This document shows, in pieces, positions 1 to 6,957 of a DNA stretch of 15,831 bases (position 1 is the first letter of the stretch; each line of letters starts with the position of its first letter). The DNA is from Candidatus Methanofilum arcanum (GTDB lineage: Archaea; Halobacteriota; Methanomicrobia; Methanomicrobiales; Methanospirillaceae): positions 1 through 15,831 of the forward strand of contig JAITWW010000081.1 in assembly GCA_031285085.1 (NCBI GenBank). Reading direction: 5' to 3'. Below the pieces are notes generated by a model, which ran no database searches, had not been told where the DNA came from, and saw only the letters and a program-made list of their open reading frames with translations. Made by a program: the position numbers and the translations under genes.

Positions 1-1
1 A

Positions 2-1162
2 AACACATATTACTTCCAAGCATGTGCTACAACTGCTACGGAAGAGATCTGTGGCGCAATTTTATCATTTGTGACACTCCTAGATCCGTGCCCAGTCCCA
101 ACAGCGACACCAACCGCAACCCTAACACCAACACTCTGCACACCAATGCCAACAGAAACGGGAACGGTAACACCAACGGGAACAGTAACGCCAACGGAAA
201 CGGGAACAGTAACACCAACGGAAACAGGAACGGTAACACCAACGGAAACGGGAACAGTAACGCCAACGGAAACGGGAACGGCAACACCAACGGAAACGGG
301 AACAGCAACACCAACGGAAACGGGAACGGTGACACAAACAGAAACGCCAACGGTGACACCAACAGGAACACCAGCGATAACACTAACGATGACATCAACA
401 GGAACACCAGCAATAACCCCAACGGGAACACCAACCCCAACCCTAACACCAACTCAGACGGAAACAGCAACTCCGACACCAACTCCAACTCCGATACCAA
501 TCGTTGTCACACACGATGCAACAAATGTAACAACCACAAGTGCCATTCTCAATGGAGAAGTCATTGATATGAGAGGAGAAACAAATGTTGCTTTGTTTTT
601 CAAATTTGGAACAAGCCAAACGCTTACTCCCCATACCTCTGTGAATACAACACCACTTTCAACTCCTGGCATGTTCAATACTTCCGTTTCCGGGCTCACA
701 GCAGGAACCACGTATTATTTCCAAGCATGTGCTACGATGGGTATGGGTGATGTATGTGGGGTGATTTTATCATTTACTGCCCCAGTGCCAACACCAACCT
801 CGACTCCAACACCAACAGAAACGCCGACGCCAACGCCAACAGAAACACCAACCCCGACTCCAACGCCAAGAGTCATTGCACTTGAGGTGACAGGTTTAAC
901 AAACTCAAGTGCCACCCTCAATGGAGCAATCACTGATATGGCAGGAGAGACAAGCGCTGCTGTATTCTTCTATGTACTGAATGGAAGTATACCTGAGTAT
1001 GTGGACGCAGGAGCACTCTGGAGTCCTTACTTCTTCTCTGCTCCCATTTACAATCTCACTTCATCCACTAGGTATTCCTTCAAAGCCTGTGCCAATACAA
1101 CTCCTATAGGGCACTCCGTCTGTAGTGAACCTCCAATTGTATTTTTCACATTACCCTGGTAA
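2..1162 (+). CDS. Secreted or surface protein with FN3-like domains and Pro-Thr linkers (5' end outside window)
   Basis: The frame is open from base 2, so the gene starts before the window; the GTG near 71 is internal. The first ~24 residues (TYYFQAC..., ICGAILSF) match the end of a later domain (YYFQAC at about 715), so they are the tail of an FN3-like domain. Next come a Thr-Pro linker with a 24-bp repeat (149-334), a second domain (about 500-780), a shorter Pro-Thr linker (781-870) and a third domain ending at the stop. Each domain opens with a T-x-x-x-A-x-L-N-G type strand and ends with an (Y/F)xFxACA strand and a second Cys, suggesting one disulfide per domain. No membrane anchor is visible at the C-terminus. 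The likely role is an extracellular binding or envelope protein; the ligand cannot be told from sequence. Domain class is moderately sure, function unknown. Confidence 0.8.
   Translation, partial: NTYYFQACATTATEEICGAILSFVTLLDPCPVPTATPTATLTPTLCTPMPTETGTVTPTGTVTPTETGTVTPTETGTVTPTETGTVTPTETGTATPTETGTATPTETGTVTQTETPTVTPTGTPAITLTMTSTGTPAITPTGTPTPTLTPTQTETATPTPTPTPIPIVVTHDATNVTTTSAILNGEVIDMRGETNVALFFKFGTSQTLTPHTSVNTTPLSTPGMFNTSVSGLTAGTTYYFQACATMGMGDVCGVILSFTAPVPTPTSTPTPTETPTPTPTETPTPTPTPRVIALEVTGLTNSSATLNGAITDMAGETSAAVFFYVLNGSIPEYVDAGALWSPYFFSAPIYNLTSSTRYSFKACANTTPIGHSVCSEPPIVFFTLPW
149..334 (+). repeat. 24-bp coding minisatellite (Pro-Thr-Glu-Thr-Gly-Thr-Val/Ala-Thr)
   Basis: Seven 24-bp units encode PTETGTVT or PTETGTAT, plus one shortened 18-bp unit (PTGTVT, 173-190). 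Degenerate units (QTETPTVT, PTGTPAIT) continue to about 442. Units are nearly identical in DNA, so copy number could change by slippage or recombination without breaking the frame. The product is a stiff, probably O-glycosylated stalk (inference). Confidence 0.9.
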
Positions 1163-1164
1163 AA

Positions 1165-1180
1165 TCCTCTTTTTTTAGTT
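1165..1180 (+). terminator. Poly-T terminator after the FN3-like gene
   Basis: A run of seven T (1170-1176) lies 8 bases after the stop codon. Archaeal transcription commonly ends at such T-runs. No strong hairpin is seen. Confidence 0.5.
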
Positions 1181-1510
1181 ATAATTTATTTTTAATTATT
1201 TAAAGAAAATATATCATCACTTTTGTTCTCAAAGCAGTTCCAAAATTAGAAATATATTATTCAAAATACCAATGAATATATTCTAAAATATACAAAATAA
1301 TAAGGTTGTAATGATTTTAATTTCAGTTTAGAGAAATACATATATTAGAGTGAAAAATAAACACTCTTCTAAAAATAAATAAGAAAGATACACGAAGGAA
1401 AAAAGCCATCTAATTTCAAAAAAATGACGAAAAGGACCTATTATTTTTTTATAATTTGAAACATCATTTATATTTTCAGATCGTCAAAATAGTGTCACAT
1501 CGAATCGTTT
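1181..1510. other. AT-rich intergenic region with candidate promoters
   Basis: No convincing ORF or RNA is seen. The stretch is rich in A/T homopolymers. Two TATA-like boxes, TTTATAATT (about 1448) and ATTTATATT (about 1467), lie ahead of the PKD gene. The second would start transcription near 1498, consistent with translation from either 1511 or 1541. Confidence 0.4.
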
Positions 1511-1540
1511 ATGTGCACCTGGCTCATTAGTACATATATG

Positions 1541-2224
1541 ATGGAAAGGGGGGTTTTCCATATTATCTTATGTATAGCGCTAGCAGTAACACTGCAAGCG
1601 TGTGCTGTAAGCGCCGAGGACAGCGTCTCAAATATCGGAGATGAATTATGCAATGGTGGTGAACCATGCGATTATGGAAGCATAAAACCATTATTCACAG
1701 CAGCTCCACAGAAGGGAACTGCTCCTCTCGAAGTTCAATTCTATGACAACAGTACAGGAGGTCCAACAACATGGCAGTGGGACTTCGGTGACGGTACTGG
1801 TAGCATAGAACAAAATCCAAGTCATCGTTATAGTAAGCCAGGTAAATATTCTGTCACACTCTGGATCAGAAACAGTTTTAACTCAGGATTTCTCTTACGT
1901 CCCGAATATATCACCGTTTATAATGAGGAAGAACAAACTCCAACGCCAACCCCAACGGTCACGCCAACCCCAACTCTAACGCCATGTCCACCAACTCCTA
2001 CACCAGTAACGTGCACGCCAACGCCGACTTCAACACCAACACCATGTCCACCAACGCCAACCCCAACGCTCTGCACACCAACGCCGACTCCAACACCAAC
2101 ACCATGTCCACCAACTCCTACACCAATAACGTGCACACCAACGCCGACTCCAACACCTACACCTACACCAATAATCTGCACGCCAACCCCAACACCAGTG
2201 CCAATACTGTGTGCGCTAACATAA
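1541..2224 (+). CDS. Secreted PKD-domain protein with a cysteine-punctuated Pro-Thr tail
   Basis: I chose the ATG at 1541 because it gives a compact signal peptide (MERGVFHIILCIALAVTLQA...AVSA, cleavage near residue 25); ATGs at 1511 and 1538 are also possible and none has a good ribosome binding site. A LQAC stretch resembles a lipobox, so a lipid anchor cannot be excluded. Residues about 48-127 form one PKD domain with the signature WQWDFGDGTG and a late GKYSVTL strand. The remaining ~95 residues are Pro-Thr rich, with cysteines at 149, 158, 169, 178, 189, 198, 213 and 224. PKD domains typically mediate extracellular contacts. The C-terminus has no anchor, and a remnant of an FN3-like domain lies just after the stop in another frame, so this is probably a truncated form of a longer surface protein related to its upstream neighbour. 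Confidence 0.75.
   Translation: MERGVFHIILCIALAVTLQACAVSAEDSVSNIGDELCNGGEPCDYGSIKPLFTAAPQKGTAPLEVQFYDNSTGGPTTWQWDFGDGTGSIEQNPSHRYSKPGKYSVTLWIRNSFNSGFLLRPEYITVYNEEEQTPTPTPTVTPTPTLTPCPPTPTPVTCTPTPTSTPTPCPPTPTPTLCTPTPTPTPTPCPPTPTPITCTPTPTPTPTPTPIICTPTPTPVPILCALT
1985..2164 (+). repeat. 60-bp coding repeat, three units (Cys-x8-Cys-x10)
   Basis: Three 20-residue units of the form CPPTPTPxxC followed by TPTPxxTPTP lie head to tail. They keep cysteines at positions 1 and 10 of every unit. Two shorter derivatives follow up to the stop at 2224. Confidence 0.85.
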
Positions 2225-2301
2225 CCACCGATACAACCATTGCAACAAGTGTAACTGGCACAGGGACTACCCACAATGGAAAAATTGGAGAGGTGAAATA
2301 A
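2215..2301 (+). pseudogene. Remnant of an FN3-like domain, out of frame with the PKD gene
   Basis: In the frame starting at 2242, ATSVTGTGTTHNGKIGEV aligns without gaps to ATNVTTTSAILNGEVIDM of the neighbouring gene (from 518). The DNA is also alike: both begin gcaacaa(g/a)tgtaac and share cacaatgga/ctcaatgga further on. The PKD gene stops at 2224 in the next frame, so a small indel near 2215-2230 would join them. The domain itself is cut after ~20 residues by a TAA at 2299. The homology is short but in the place where the neighbour has an FN3-like domain. Confidence 0.5.
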
Positions 2302-2328
2302 AAGATACAAGGGTTGAAAAAATAAAAT

Positions 2329-2363
2329 TATTATATTTTTTAAAAAAATAATACATCTTTTTT
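2329..2363. terminator. Possible bidirectional terminator hairpin
   Basis: TATTATATTTTTT (2329-2341) pairs with AAAAAAATAATA (2342-2353) apart from one bulged base, and T6 follows at 2358-2363. It sits between two convergent genes. Confidence 0.45.
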
Positions 2364-2428
2364 CATCAAGAACAACATCACAAATCTTCAGTTAATTCAT
2401 GCCATCTCCAATAAGAGCCATGCATGTG

Positions 2429-3109
2429 TTATAATCGAAAAATATCTGATAGACGCCGTCCAGAGAGAGAGGTACAACTTTTTTCGTGACGACAATGTTT
2501 GCATGGTGCCTGCGATGGGCGAGTGGGAACATATCCACCTCGAATACGGCGGGCCAGTTTTATAGTCTCAAGAAAGAGGCGGCGATCACGTGGTGTAAAA
2601 TCAAGTGTCCGAATAACACCTGATGCAACATACTCAATAACACATAAAAGTTGGATCTTTTGTTCCACCATCTCTTGCAGACAAATACTGTAGGCGAATG
2701 CACGAAGACGATCTGCACGATATACTCCAATCTGTGGAGCTTTTGCCCCACGAATGAGTGTTATTTGAGAGGTTGAGGCATCAAATTTATCGATAATTCC
2801 TGAGATATCCCATTTTTTTGAGTGAACATAGAGATCACGTTCTGTCCATGGCTGCTGAAATCCTCTTCGGTAGATCATAAGATAATCCATGAACTGCTCT
2901 TTACACATTTGTTCGATCTCTGGATGAATAAAAAGAAGTTCTTCCCACAGTTCTTCAGGATCAATAGCTTTTTCTGCAAAAGCGATATGCTTACAGATAT
3001 GCACTGTATTTGATACTTCATATGGAACAGATAGGTCCAAGTAGTACTTCACAGGACAATAAAGCACTGAAGCAAGTTCAGATATAGAGATAGTTGATGC
3101 CTGATGCAT
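2429..3109 (-). CDS. Cas4/Dna2-like PD-(D/E)XK family protein with four-cysteine Fe-S cluster motif; altered active site
   Basis: This 226-residue protein has the Cas4-like order. It starts with an ISISELASVLYCPVKYYL helix carrying Cys18. A GIID107 metal-binding Asp follows, then a basic ADRLRAFAYSICLQEM helix resembling the Cas4 DxxQ...Y motif. A C-terminal Cys203-x2-Cys206-x5-Cys212 cluster would, with Cys18, bind a 4Fe-4S cluster. Cas4/Dna2 relatives are Fe-S exonucleases that process DNA ends or CRISPR prespacers. Here the expected E-x-K reads G121-A-K123 (LIRGAKAP), so the second metal ligand seems missing and nuclease activity is doubtful. There is no CRISPR array and no other cas gene in the window, so a role in spacer acquisition is not supported. 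It is divergent from the DUF3467 gene, 33 bases apart, so the two promoters must overlap. Confidence 0.7.
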   Translation of the reverse strand: MHQASTISISELASVLYCPVKYYLDLSVPYEVSNTVHICKHIAFAEKAIDPEELWEELLFIHPEIEQMCKEQFMDYLMIYRRGFQQPWTERDLYVHSKKWDISGIIDKFDASTSQITLIRGAKAPQIGVYRADRLRAFAYSICLQEMVEQKIQLLCVIEYVASGVIRTLDFTPRDRRLFLETIKLARRIRGGYVPTRPSQAPCKHCRHEKSCTSLSGRRLSDIFRL

Positions 3110-3142
3110 GATTTAATGAAGAGAGACCACAGATAGTTAGGT

Positions 3143-3430
3143 ATGGGAAACAAGGATATCCAGGTAACAATACCACAAACACTTGAGCCAGTATATAGTA
3201 ATATGATTCAGATTGCATATAAAGAAGATGAGTTTACCTTCATGTTTCTCCATCAAATTCCAGGTATTAACCAGGCACGAGGAAAAGCAATTGTAACTCT
3301 TTCTCCAACACATGCAAAAAGCCTCCTTACCGTTCTTGAAAGGACCGTGCGCGAATATGAAGAAAAATTCCGTTCTCTTGAAGGGGAGCAAGCAAATAAC
3401 CAGAATGTAACCATGCGTGGTTACTCATGA
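3143..3430 (+). CDS. DUF3467 family protein
   Basis: The 95-residue product matches the DUF3467 pattern: EPVYSNMIQIAYKEDEFTF near the N-terminus, a central Arg-Gly-Lys-Ala strand, then a SPTHAKSLLTVLERTVREYE helix. The family is small, cytosolic, widespread in bacteria and archaea, and of unknown function. The start at 3143 has no clear Shine-Dalgarno, so a leaderless or very short-leader message is likely. It is divergent from the Cas4-like gene and is followed 38 bases later by tRNA-Thr. Confidence 0.8.
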   Translation: MGNKDIQVTIPQTLEPVYSNMIQIAYKEDEFTFMFLHQIPGINQARGKAIVTLSPTHAKSLLTVLERTVREYEEKFRSLEGEQANNQNVTMRGYS

Positions 3431-3433
3431 AAT

Positions 3434-3443
3434 CCTTTTATGT
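3434..3443 (+). promoter_or_regulatory. TATA-like box for tRNA-Thr
   Basis: CTTTTATG lies about 27-30 bases before the tRNA 5' end, the usual distance of an archaeal TATA box. It overlaps the end of the DUF3467 region. Confidence 0.35.
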
Positions 3444-3468
3444 GATAAGGAATAATCTATAGAGGTAC

Positions 3469-3540
3469 GCCGTCGTGGCTTAGCGGTATAGCGGCTGATT
3501 CGTAATCAGCAGGTCGAGGGTTCAATCCCCTCCGACGGCT
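3469..3540 (+). tRNA. tRNA-Thr (anticodon CGU)
   Basis: A full cloverleaf can be folded. Acceptor GCCGTCG (3469-3475) pairs with CGACGGC (3533-3539). The D arm contains GGTA. The anticodon stem is GCTGA/TCAGC with loop TTCGTAA, anticodon CGT at 3501-3503. The T stem is GAGGG/CCCTC with loop TTCAATC. Position 73 is T, as in archaeal tRNA-Thr, CCA is not encoded, and a T-run follows immediately (3540-3544). There is no intron. It reads ACG codons. Confidence 0.95.
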
Positions 3541-3544
3541 TTTT

Positions 3545-3900
3545 GAGCATTATATAATCAGTAAATCTTGAAACAAAGATAACTCTTTCTTTTTTATGAG
3601 TCCCGTGTTTCCCTATGGGCCATATTGTAATATATATGTAAACATGGATATTTTCATATGGATAAATATAATTCCACGCTGATAAATTGTGTGTGAATCA
3701 ACAAAGATGACAAAAACCAGATCATCACACCAAAACCATAGAGATCTTCATATATCTTGTATAAACGCGTGTGTATACCCAGTTAACCATCTCTCAATCC
3801 AATTCAAGAAATAGCGCTTTATATCAGAGAAGACCACAATCTTTCCTATCCTATAGGACAGAAAAAAGATCAGTAACCATACATCCTGTGGAAGGTTAAA
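3545..3900. other. Intergenic region, no gene seen
   Basis: This stretch holds no ORF with coding character and no RNA fold I can support. It is AT-rich with scattered ATATAT tracts. Confidence 0.5.
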
Positions 3901-3932
3901 ATGAAAAATTCCCTTTTACAGATATTTTTCAT
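3901..3932 (-). terminator. Hairpin downstream of the TPR gene
   Basis: ATGAAAAAT (3901-3909) and ATTTTTCAT (3924-3932) form a perfect 9-bp inverted repeat with a 14-base loop. It lies 12 bases after the stop of the minus-strand TPR gene and carries a T-run on that strand. Confidence 0.5.
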
Positions 3933-3943
3933 TTACATAGATT

Positions 3944-4603
3944 TTAATCATCATTTTCATCCTCAGGCAAAGGAGATCGACTCATACGGGAGAGAAGGAA
4001 AATAATGATCACTCCACTTCCAATAAGTACATTATTAATAGAGAATATAAGTGGAAACCCTGCGTCTTTTCCTGTACTCTCACTTTCAGATCCAGGTTGC
4101 ACCGTTTCATGCCCTTCATATGAGCTTTGTGGAATATATCCAGGATCTAAAGTAATGGCTTGTTCGAACGCTGCAACAGCCTCTGCGGGAGATCCCATCT
4201 GAAAAAGAAGGCTCCCCAAATTATTCCATGTCGTGGCATCATCAGGACTCAGAGCAAGAGCACGATGATATGCCTCACGTGCCCGCTCATACATATATCC
4301 CCTTACAAGTATCTGCCCATACTTACTCCAAGTCTTTGCATCCAGCGGATCAAGCAATAATGCATACTCATATGCCTTGATTGCCTCAACATCACCCCGA
4401 AACTCAACAAGTGAATCTCCAAGTTCACTCCATTCAGCTGCAGTAGCTGGAAATCCCTCTCCAGATGGAATATCTACCAGAGGAATGATGGGAACCTCTG
4501 TCGGCACACCTGCTTGACCCTCTGCTGCACAGAACCCACAACACATAGCAGATGCACACAATACAAAAAGCAAAGTATGCGATCTCATGAGATACTCGTA
4601 CAT
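3944..4603 (-). CDS. Exported TPR protein with C-terminal membrane segment
   Basis: The N-terminus carries a signal peptide (RSHTLLFVLCASAMCCGFCAA). Three consecutive 34-residue TPR units follow at about 55-88, 89-122 and 123-156, each with the W/Y...LG, A..A(Y/F) and (A/L).DP pattern. A Ser/Glu-rich spacer leads to one hydrophobic segment (about 185-205), then Arg and an acidic tail. The TPR part would face outside and the tail inside. TPRs act as protein-protein scaffolds; the partner is unknown. The start may be Met1 (4603) or Met6 (4588); the latter gives the more compact signal peptide. It begins 1 base after the end of the acetyltransferase remnant on the same strand. Confidence 0.75.
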   Translation of the reverse strand: MYEYLMRSHTLLFVLCASAMCCGFCAAEGQAGVPTEVPIIPLVDIPSGEGFPATAAEWSELGDSLVEFRGDVEAIKAYEYALLLDPLDAKTWSKYGQILVRGYMYERAREAYHRALALSPDDATTWNNLGSLLFQMGSPAEAVAAFEQAITLDPGYIPQSSYEGHETVQPGSESESTGKDAGFPLIFSINNVLIGSGVIIIFLLSRMSRSPLPEDENDD

Positions 4604-4604
4604 A

Positions 4605-5083
4605 TCAACAGCATGGTATATCAGTATGTGTACGAAACAGAGCTATTTCTATCCATACATTATCACCAATAACAGCAGGATATGCAGACTCTATTCTCTT
4701 TTTTCGAGAGATTGAATCGATTGAATCTAATGGAGCATATATCTGAATCTTTGGCAAAGGCCATACATCATCACCTATCGTAACACTCCCACAGTCAAGG
4801 ATAGCACAATCAAAGTTTGCAAAGAAGTTATTTCCAACAGTTATATGAAAAAAACTCACAGTAAAACGAAGGCTCAATACAGATATCACACTCTGCAAGT
4901 GACTATCAAAGAGCTTTTCAAGAATCTGTTTTCGCTCAACTGGATCTTCCAAAGAAGAAGAATATAGCTAGAAAATCCTTCGTGTTTTTCGAAAACACAC
5001 ACAAAATATCGATCACTAGTACTGCATGGCTCTTCATGTACCATGCGATCCCATTTAAGATATGACTTGGATGCCATTGCCAT
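4605..5083 (-). pseudogene. Decayed maltose/galactoside-type O-acetyltransferase
   Basis: Two overlapping frames together resemble a Maa/LacA-type left-handed beta-helix acetyltransferase (normally about 185 residues). The first frame (from 5083) carries an HEEPCSTSDRYF block like the family's GE.YD.SDPEL start. The second (from about 4967) has LEDPVERKQILEKLF, then VGNNFFANFDCAILDCGSVTIGDD and VIGDNVWI. A frameshift near 4965-4975 separates them, with a TAG just upstream in the second frame. The catalytic His of the usual THPLD segment is missing (YAPLDS). After NVWI the sequence leaves the family and stops, losing roughly the last 60 residues. I see no intact copy in the window. The frameshift, lost active site and truncation make this a clear pseudogene. 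Confidence 0.75.
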
Positions 5084-5173
5084 TCCTATCTATGGCTGGA
5101 TATATCACATGAGTCTCTTCTCTCCTCAATCCTGAAAAAGAGAAATGAATTGTCCATATATTAGTACTATAAT

Positions 5174-5845
5174 TCAAATGCTTCGATGAGAATAAAGTGA
5201 CTGAAAACCGTTTTTACTGATAATGATATGATCAAGGAGAGGGATACCAAGGAGCATACCTGCCTCTTCAAGACGTCTCGTTATTTCCTCGTCCTCTTTA
5301 CTTGGTGTGAGGTTGCCGGAAGGATGGTTATGTACACAGATAATAGCAGCAGCTCGCTCTGCTATTGCCTCTGCAAACACCTCACGTGGATGAACAAGAC
5401 TTTGATTTACTGTTCCTTTGGAGATAAGATGAGAATGAATAACTTCATGTGCTCCATTCAAAGTAATAACAAAAAAATGTTCCTGGCGGTTATGACGCAT
5501 TGAGTCTATCTCATGTAGTTTTAGAATATCTTCTGAGCAGGTAATACAAAACGGAGAAATATCTTCTTTTTTTCCAAATCGTCGTGCGAGCTCAAAACAT
5601 GCCAAGAGGACGGCTGCTTTCCCCTCTCCAACCCCTCTTATCATGGTTAGTTCTCGAAACGTTGGGATCTCAGTCTTCAGGAGCGCTACAACCTCCGTAG
5701 CAATGGAAAAAACATCATTTTCTTTTGTTCCCTTTCCAACAATGGCAGCAACAAGCTCTTCGTCACGAAGAGCTGAGGCTCCAAGACGCATTATCTTCTC
5801 GCGAGGACGATTGAACTCTTCAATATCACGCATCTGTTTTGTCAT
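5174..5845 (-). CDS. radC: RadC/YsxA-family JAMM-domain protein
   Basis: The 223-residue product is full length for RadC. The N-terminal third holds a helix-hairpin-helix-like segment (IRGVGEGKAAVLLACFELARR). The C-terminal half is the JAMM/MPN metalloprotease-like domain with the zinc motif H172-N-H174-P-S-G...S182-x-x-D185. RadC was first named for DNA repair, but the biochemical role remains unclear and a repair function is not established. It is divergent from rubrerythrin, with 161 bases between start codons that contain a large palindrome. The leader looks very short: a TTTTTATC box lies about 37 bases before the ATG, and there is no Shine-Dalgarno. Confidence 0.9.
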   Translation of the reverse strand: MTKQMRDIEEFNRPREKIMRLGASALRDEELVAAIVGKGTKENDVFSIATEVVALLKTEIPTFRELTMIRGVGEGKAAVLLACFELARRFGKKEDISPFCITCSEDILKLHEIDSMRHNRQEHFFVITLNGAHEVIHSHLISKGTVNQSLVHPREVFAEAIAERAAAIICVHNHPSGNLTPSKEDEEITRRLEEAGMLLGIPLLDHIIISKNGFQSLYSHRSI

Positions 5846-5870
5846 ATGCAGGCGAAGGAAAGGTACTCAG

Positions 5871-5919
5871 ATGAAACGATAAAAATGTGCAATTCATTTG
5901 AAAATTGCACATGTTTCAT
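5871..5919. promoter_or_regulatory. Nested palindrome between radC and rubrerythrin, candidate operator
   Basis: Inner arms ATGTGCAATT (5885-5894) and AATTGCACAT (5903-5912) are perfect over 10 bp around an 8-base spacer. Outer arms ATGAAAC (5871-5877) and GTTTCAT (5913-5919) are perfect over 7 bp. It overlaps the predicted radC TATA region, so it is better explained as a protein binding site than as a terminator. Confidence 0.55.
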
Positions 5920-5947
5920 CATAATATCAATGAAATGAATCCGTGAG

Positions 5948-6001
5948 TACTCATTACACATTGATTACTCATTAGATTTATATCTCATGCTGTAGAGTAC
6001 T
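5948..6001 (+). promoter_or_regulatory. Rubrerythrin promoter with direct repeats
   Basis: A TTTATAT box (5977-5983) is centred 27 bases before the ATG, predicting a leaderless transcript. Upstream are two direct TACTCATTA repeats (5948-5956, 5966-5974), 18 bp apart. AGTACT occurs at 5946-5951 and again at 5996-6001, on both sides of the TATA box. Confidence 0.5.
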
Positions 6002-6006
6002 AATCT

Positions 6007-6507
6007 ATGTCATCCATTATTGAAAAGAACCTCATGGACGCATTCGCAGGAGAGTCACAAGCAAACCGCAAATATGCTTCATTCTCAGCAAAAGCTATTG
6101 AAGATGGATTTCCCTCTGTTGGAAAGCTTTTTAAAGCAGCTTCTCAAGCAGAAGAGATTCATGCCCGCCGTCATTTAGAAGTCGCAAACAAAGTGAAGTC
6201 AACGGTTGAGAACCTCGAAGTTGCAGTTGCAGGAGAGGTCGAGGAATCAACAGTGATGTATCCCAGAATGCTTGCAGAAGCACAAGGAGATGTTGAAGCA
6301 ACCCGTACCTTTATGTATGCATGTGAAGCAGAGAGAGTTCATGCAGACCATTACAAGGAGGCACTTGCAGCAGTAAAGTCTGGAAAGGACTTAAATATCA
6401 AAAAAGTTCTTCTGTGCATTGTCTGCGGAAATATTGTGTATGACACAGCTCCTGCAGCCTGTCCAATCTGTGGTGCTGCAACGGCAGCATTTGTTGAGAT
6501 CGAATAA
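6007..6507 (+). CDS. rbr: Rubrerythrin
   Basis: The 166-residue protein has an N-terminal ferritin-like diiron domain with E16 (GESQAN), E49-x-x-H52 and E109-x-x-H112. A C-terminal rubredoxin-like Fe(Cys)4 knuckle follows at C137-x2-C140 and C152-x2-C155. Rubrerythrin reduces hydrogen peroxide in the cytoplasm of anaerobes, taking electrons from rubredoxin or NAD(P)H-linked reductases. The length and motifs are complete. The gene is monocistronic, with its own TATA box and a T-rich terminator. It is divergent from radC and may share its regulation. Confidence 0.95.
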   Translation: MSSIIEKNLMDAFAGESQANRKYASFSAKAIEDGFPSVGKLFKAASQAEEIHARRHLEVANKVKSTVENLEVAVAGEVEESTVMYPRMLAEAQGDVEATRTFMYACEAERVHADHYKEALAAVKSGKDLNIKKVLLCIVCGNIVYDTAPAACPICGAATAAFVEIE

Positions 6508-6510
6508 GAG

Positions 6511-6552
6511 TTTTTTTTTGGTGTAACTGGATTTAAATCCTTTTTTAGTTAC
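6511..6552 (+). terminator. T-run and hairpin terminator after rubrerythrin
   Basis: T9 (6511-6519) starts 4 bases after the stop. GTAACT (6523-6528) pairs with AGTTAC (6547-6552) around the palindrome GGATTTAAATCC (6529-6540) and a T6 tract. Confidence 0.6.
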
Positions 6553-6726
6553 CATTTTCTTTTTTTCTCTTTTTGCACTATGTATGGTGTTTGTTCGCAA
6601 ATTTGTTTTATTATTATTTAGAGATAAAAACGATGTGTTTGGTGATGGTAGGATCACTGTAGAATCGAAATGATTAATACCTTCATGTGATAATTCGTAC
6701 GCATTGACACCAGAGTATCGATCCAC

Positions 6727-6957
6727 ATGGTTAGATCCACAATAAGCGTCCCAATTGAACTGAAAAAGCAGTTAAATGAGCTAAAGCTTCATTCAAGGGA
6801 GCCATATGCAGATGTTATCACACGTTTGGTAGCATGTGCTGAGAATGTAGTTCTGCTTTCTGATGAAGAGACTACAGGAGTTAAAGAGGCACTTGATGAG
6901 AACAAAGCAGGTCGGATGAAATCCTCAGACAGCCTTTGGCATGAGCTTGGGCGATGA
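6727..6957 (+). CDS. VapB/RelB-like antitoxin
   Basis: The 76-residue protein begins with VRSTISVPIELKKQLNELK, a beta strand plus helix typical of ribbon-helix-helix antitoxins of the VapB/DUF7557 type. A VITRLV helix and a polar, toxin-binding tail follow. Its stop overlaps the next start in an ATGA arrangement (6954-6957), the usual coupling of antitoxin to toxin. The toxin frame behind it is broken, so this antitoxin is probably an orphan. Family assignment rests on pattern only and the exact subfamily is unsure. An RHH antitoxin would normally also repress its own promoter. Confidence 0.7.
   Translation: MVRSTISVPIELKKQLNELKLHSREPYADVITRLVACAENVVLLSDEETTGVKEALDENKAGRMKSSDSLWHELGR

Noticed and set aside
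149..334. Regular repeats that might be taken for a CRISPR array
   Set aside because: Units are contiguous 24-mers without spacers and are translated in frame.
36..500. Long minus-strand ORF rich in Leu/Phe/Pro resembling a membrane protein
   Set aside because: It is the antisense reading of the same minisatellite; no promoter or family match.
22..567. Asn/Gly/Thr-rich ORF (NGNTNGN repeats) on the plus strand
   Set aside because: It is the shifted frame of the Pro-Thr minisatellite; the true frame is continuous with FN3-like domains on both sides.
1918..2310. Minus-strand Gly/Val-rich ORF opposite the PKD tail
   Set aside because: Antisense of the Pro-Thr repeat; composition is an artefact of the repeat.
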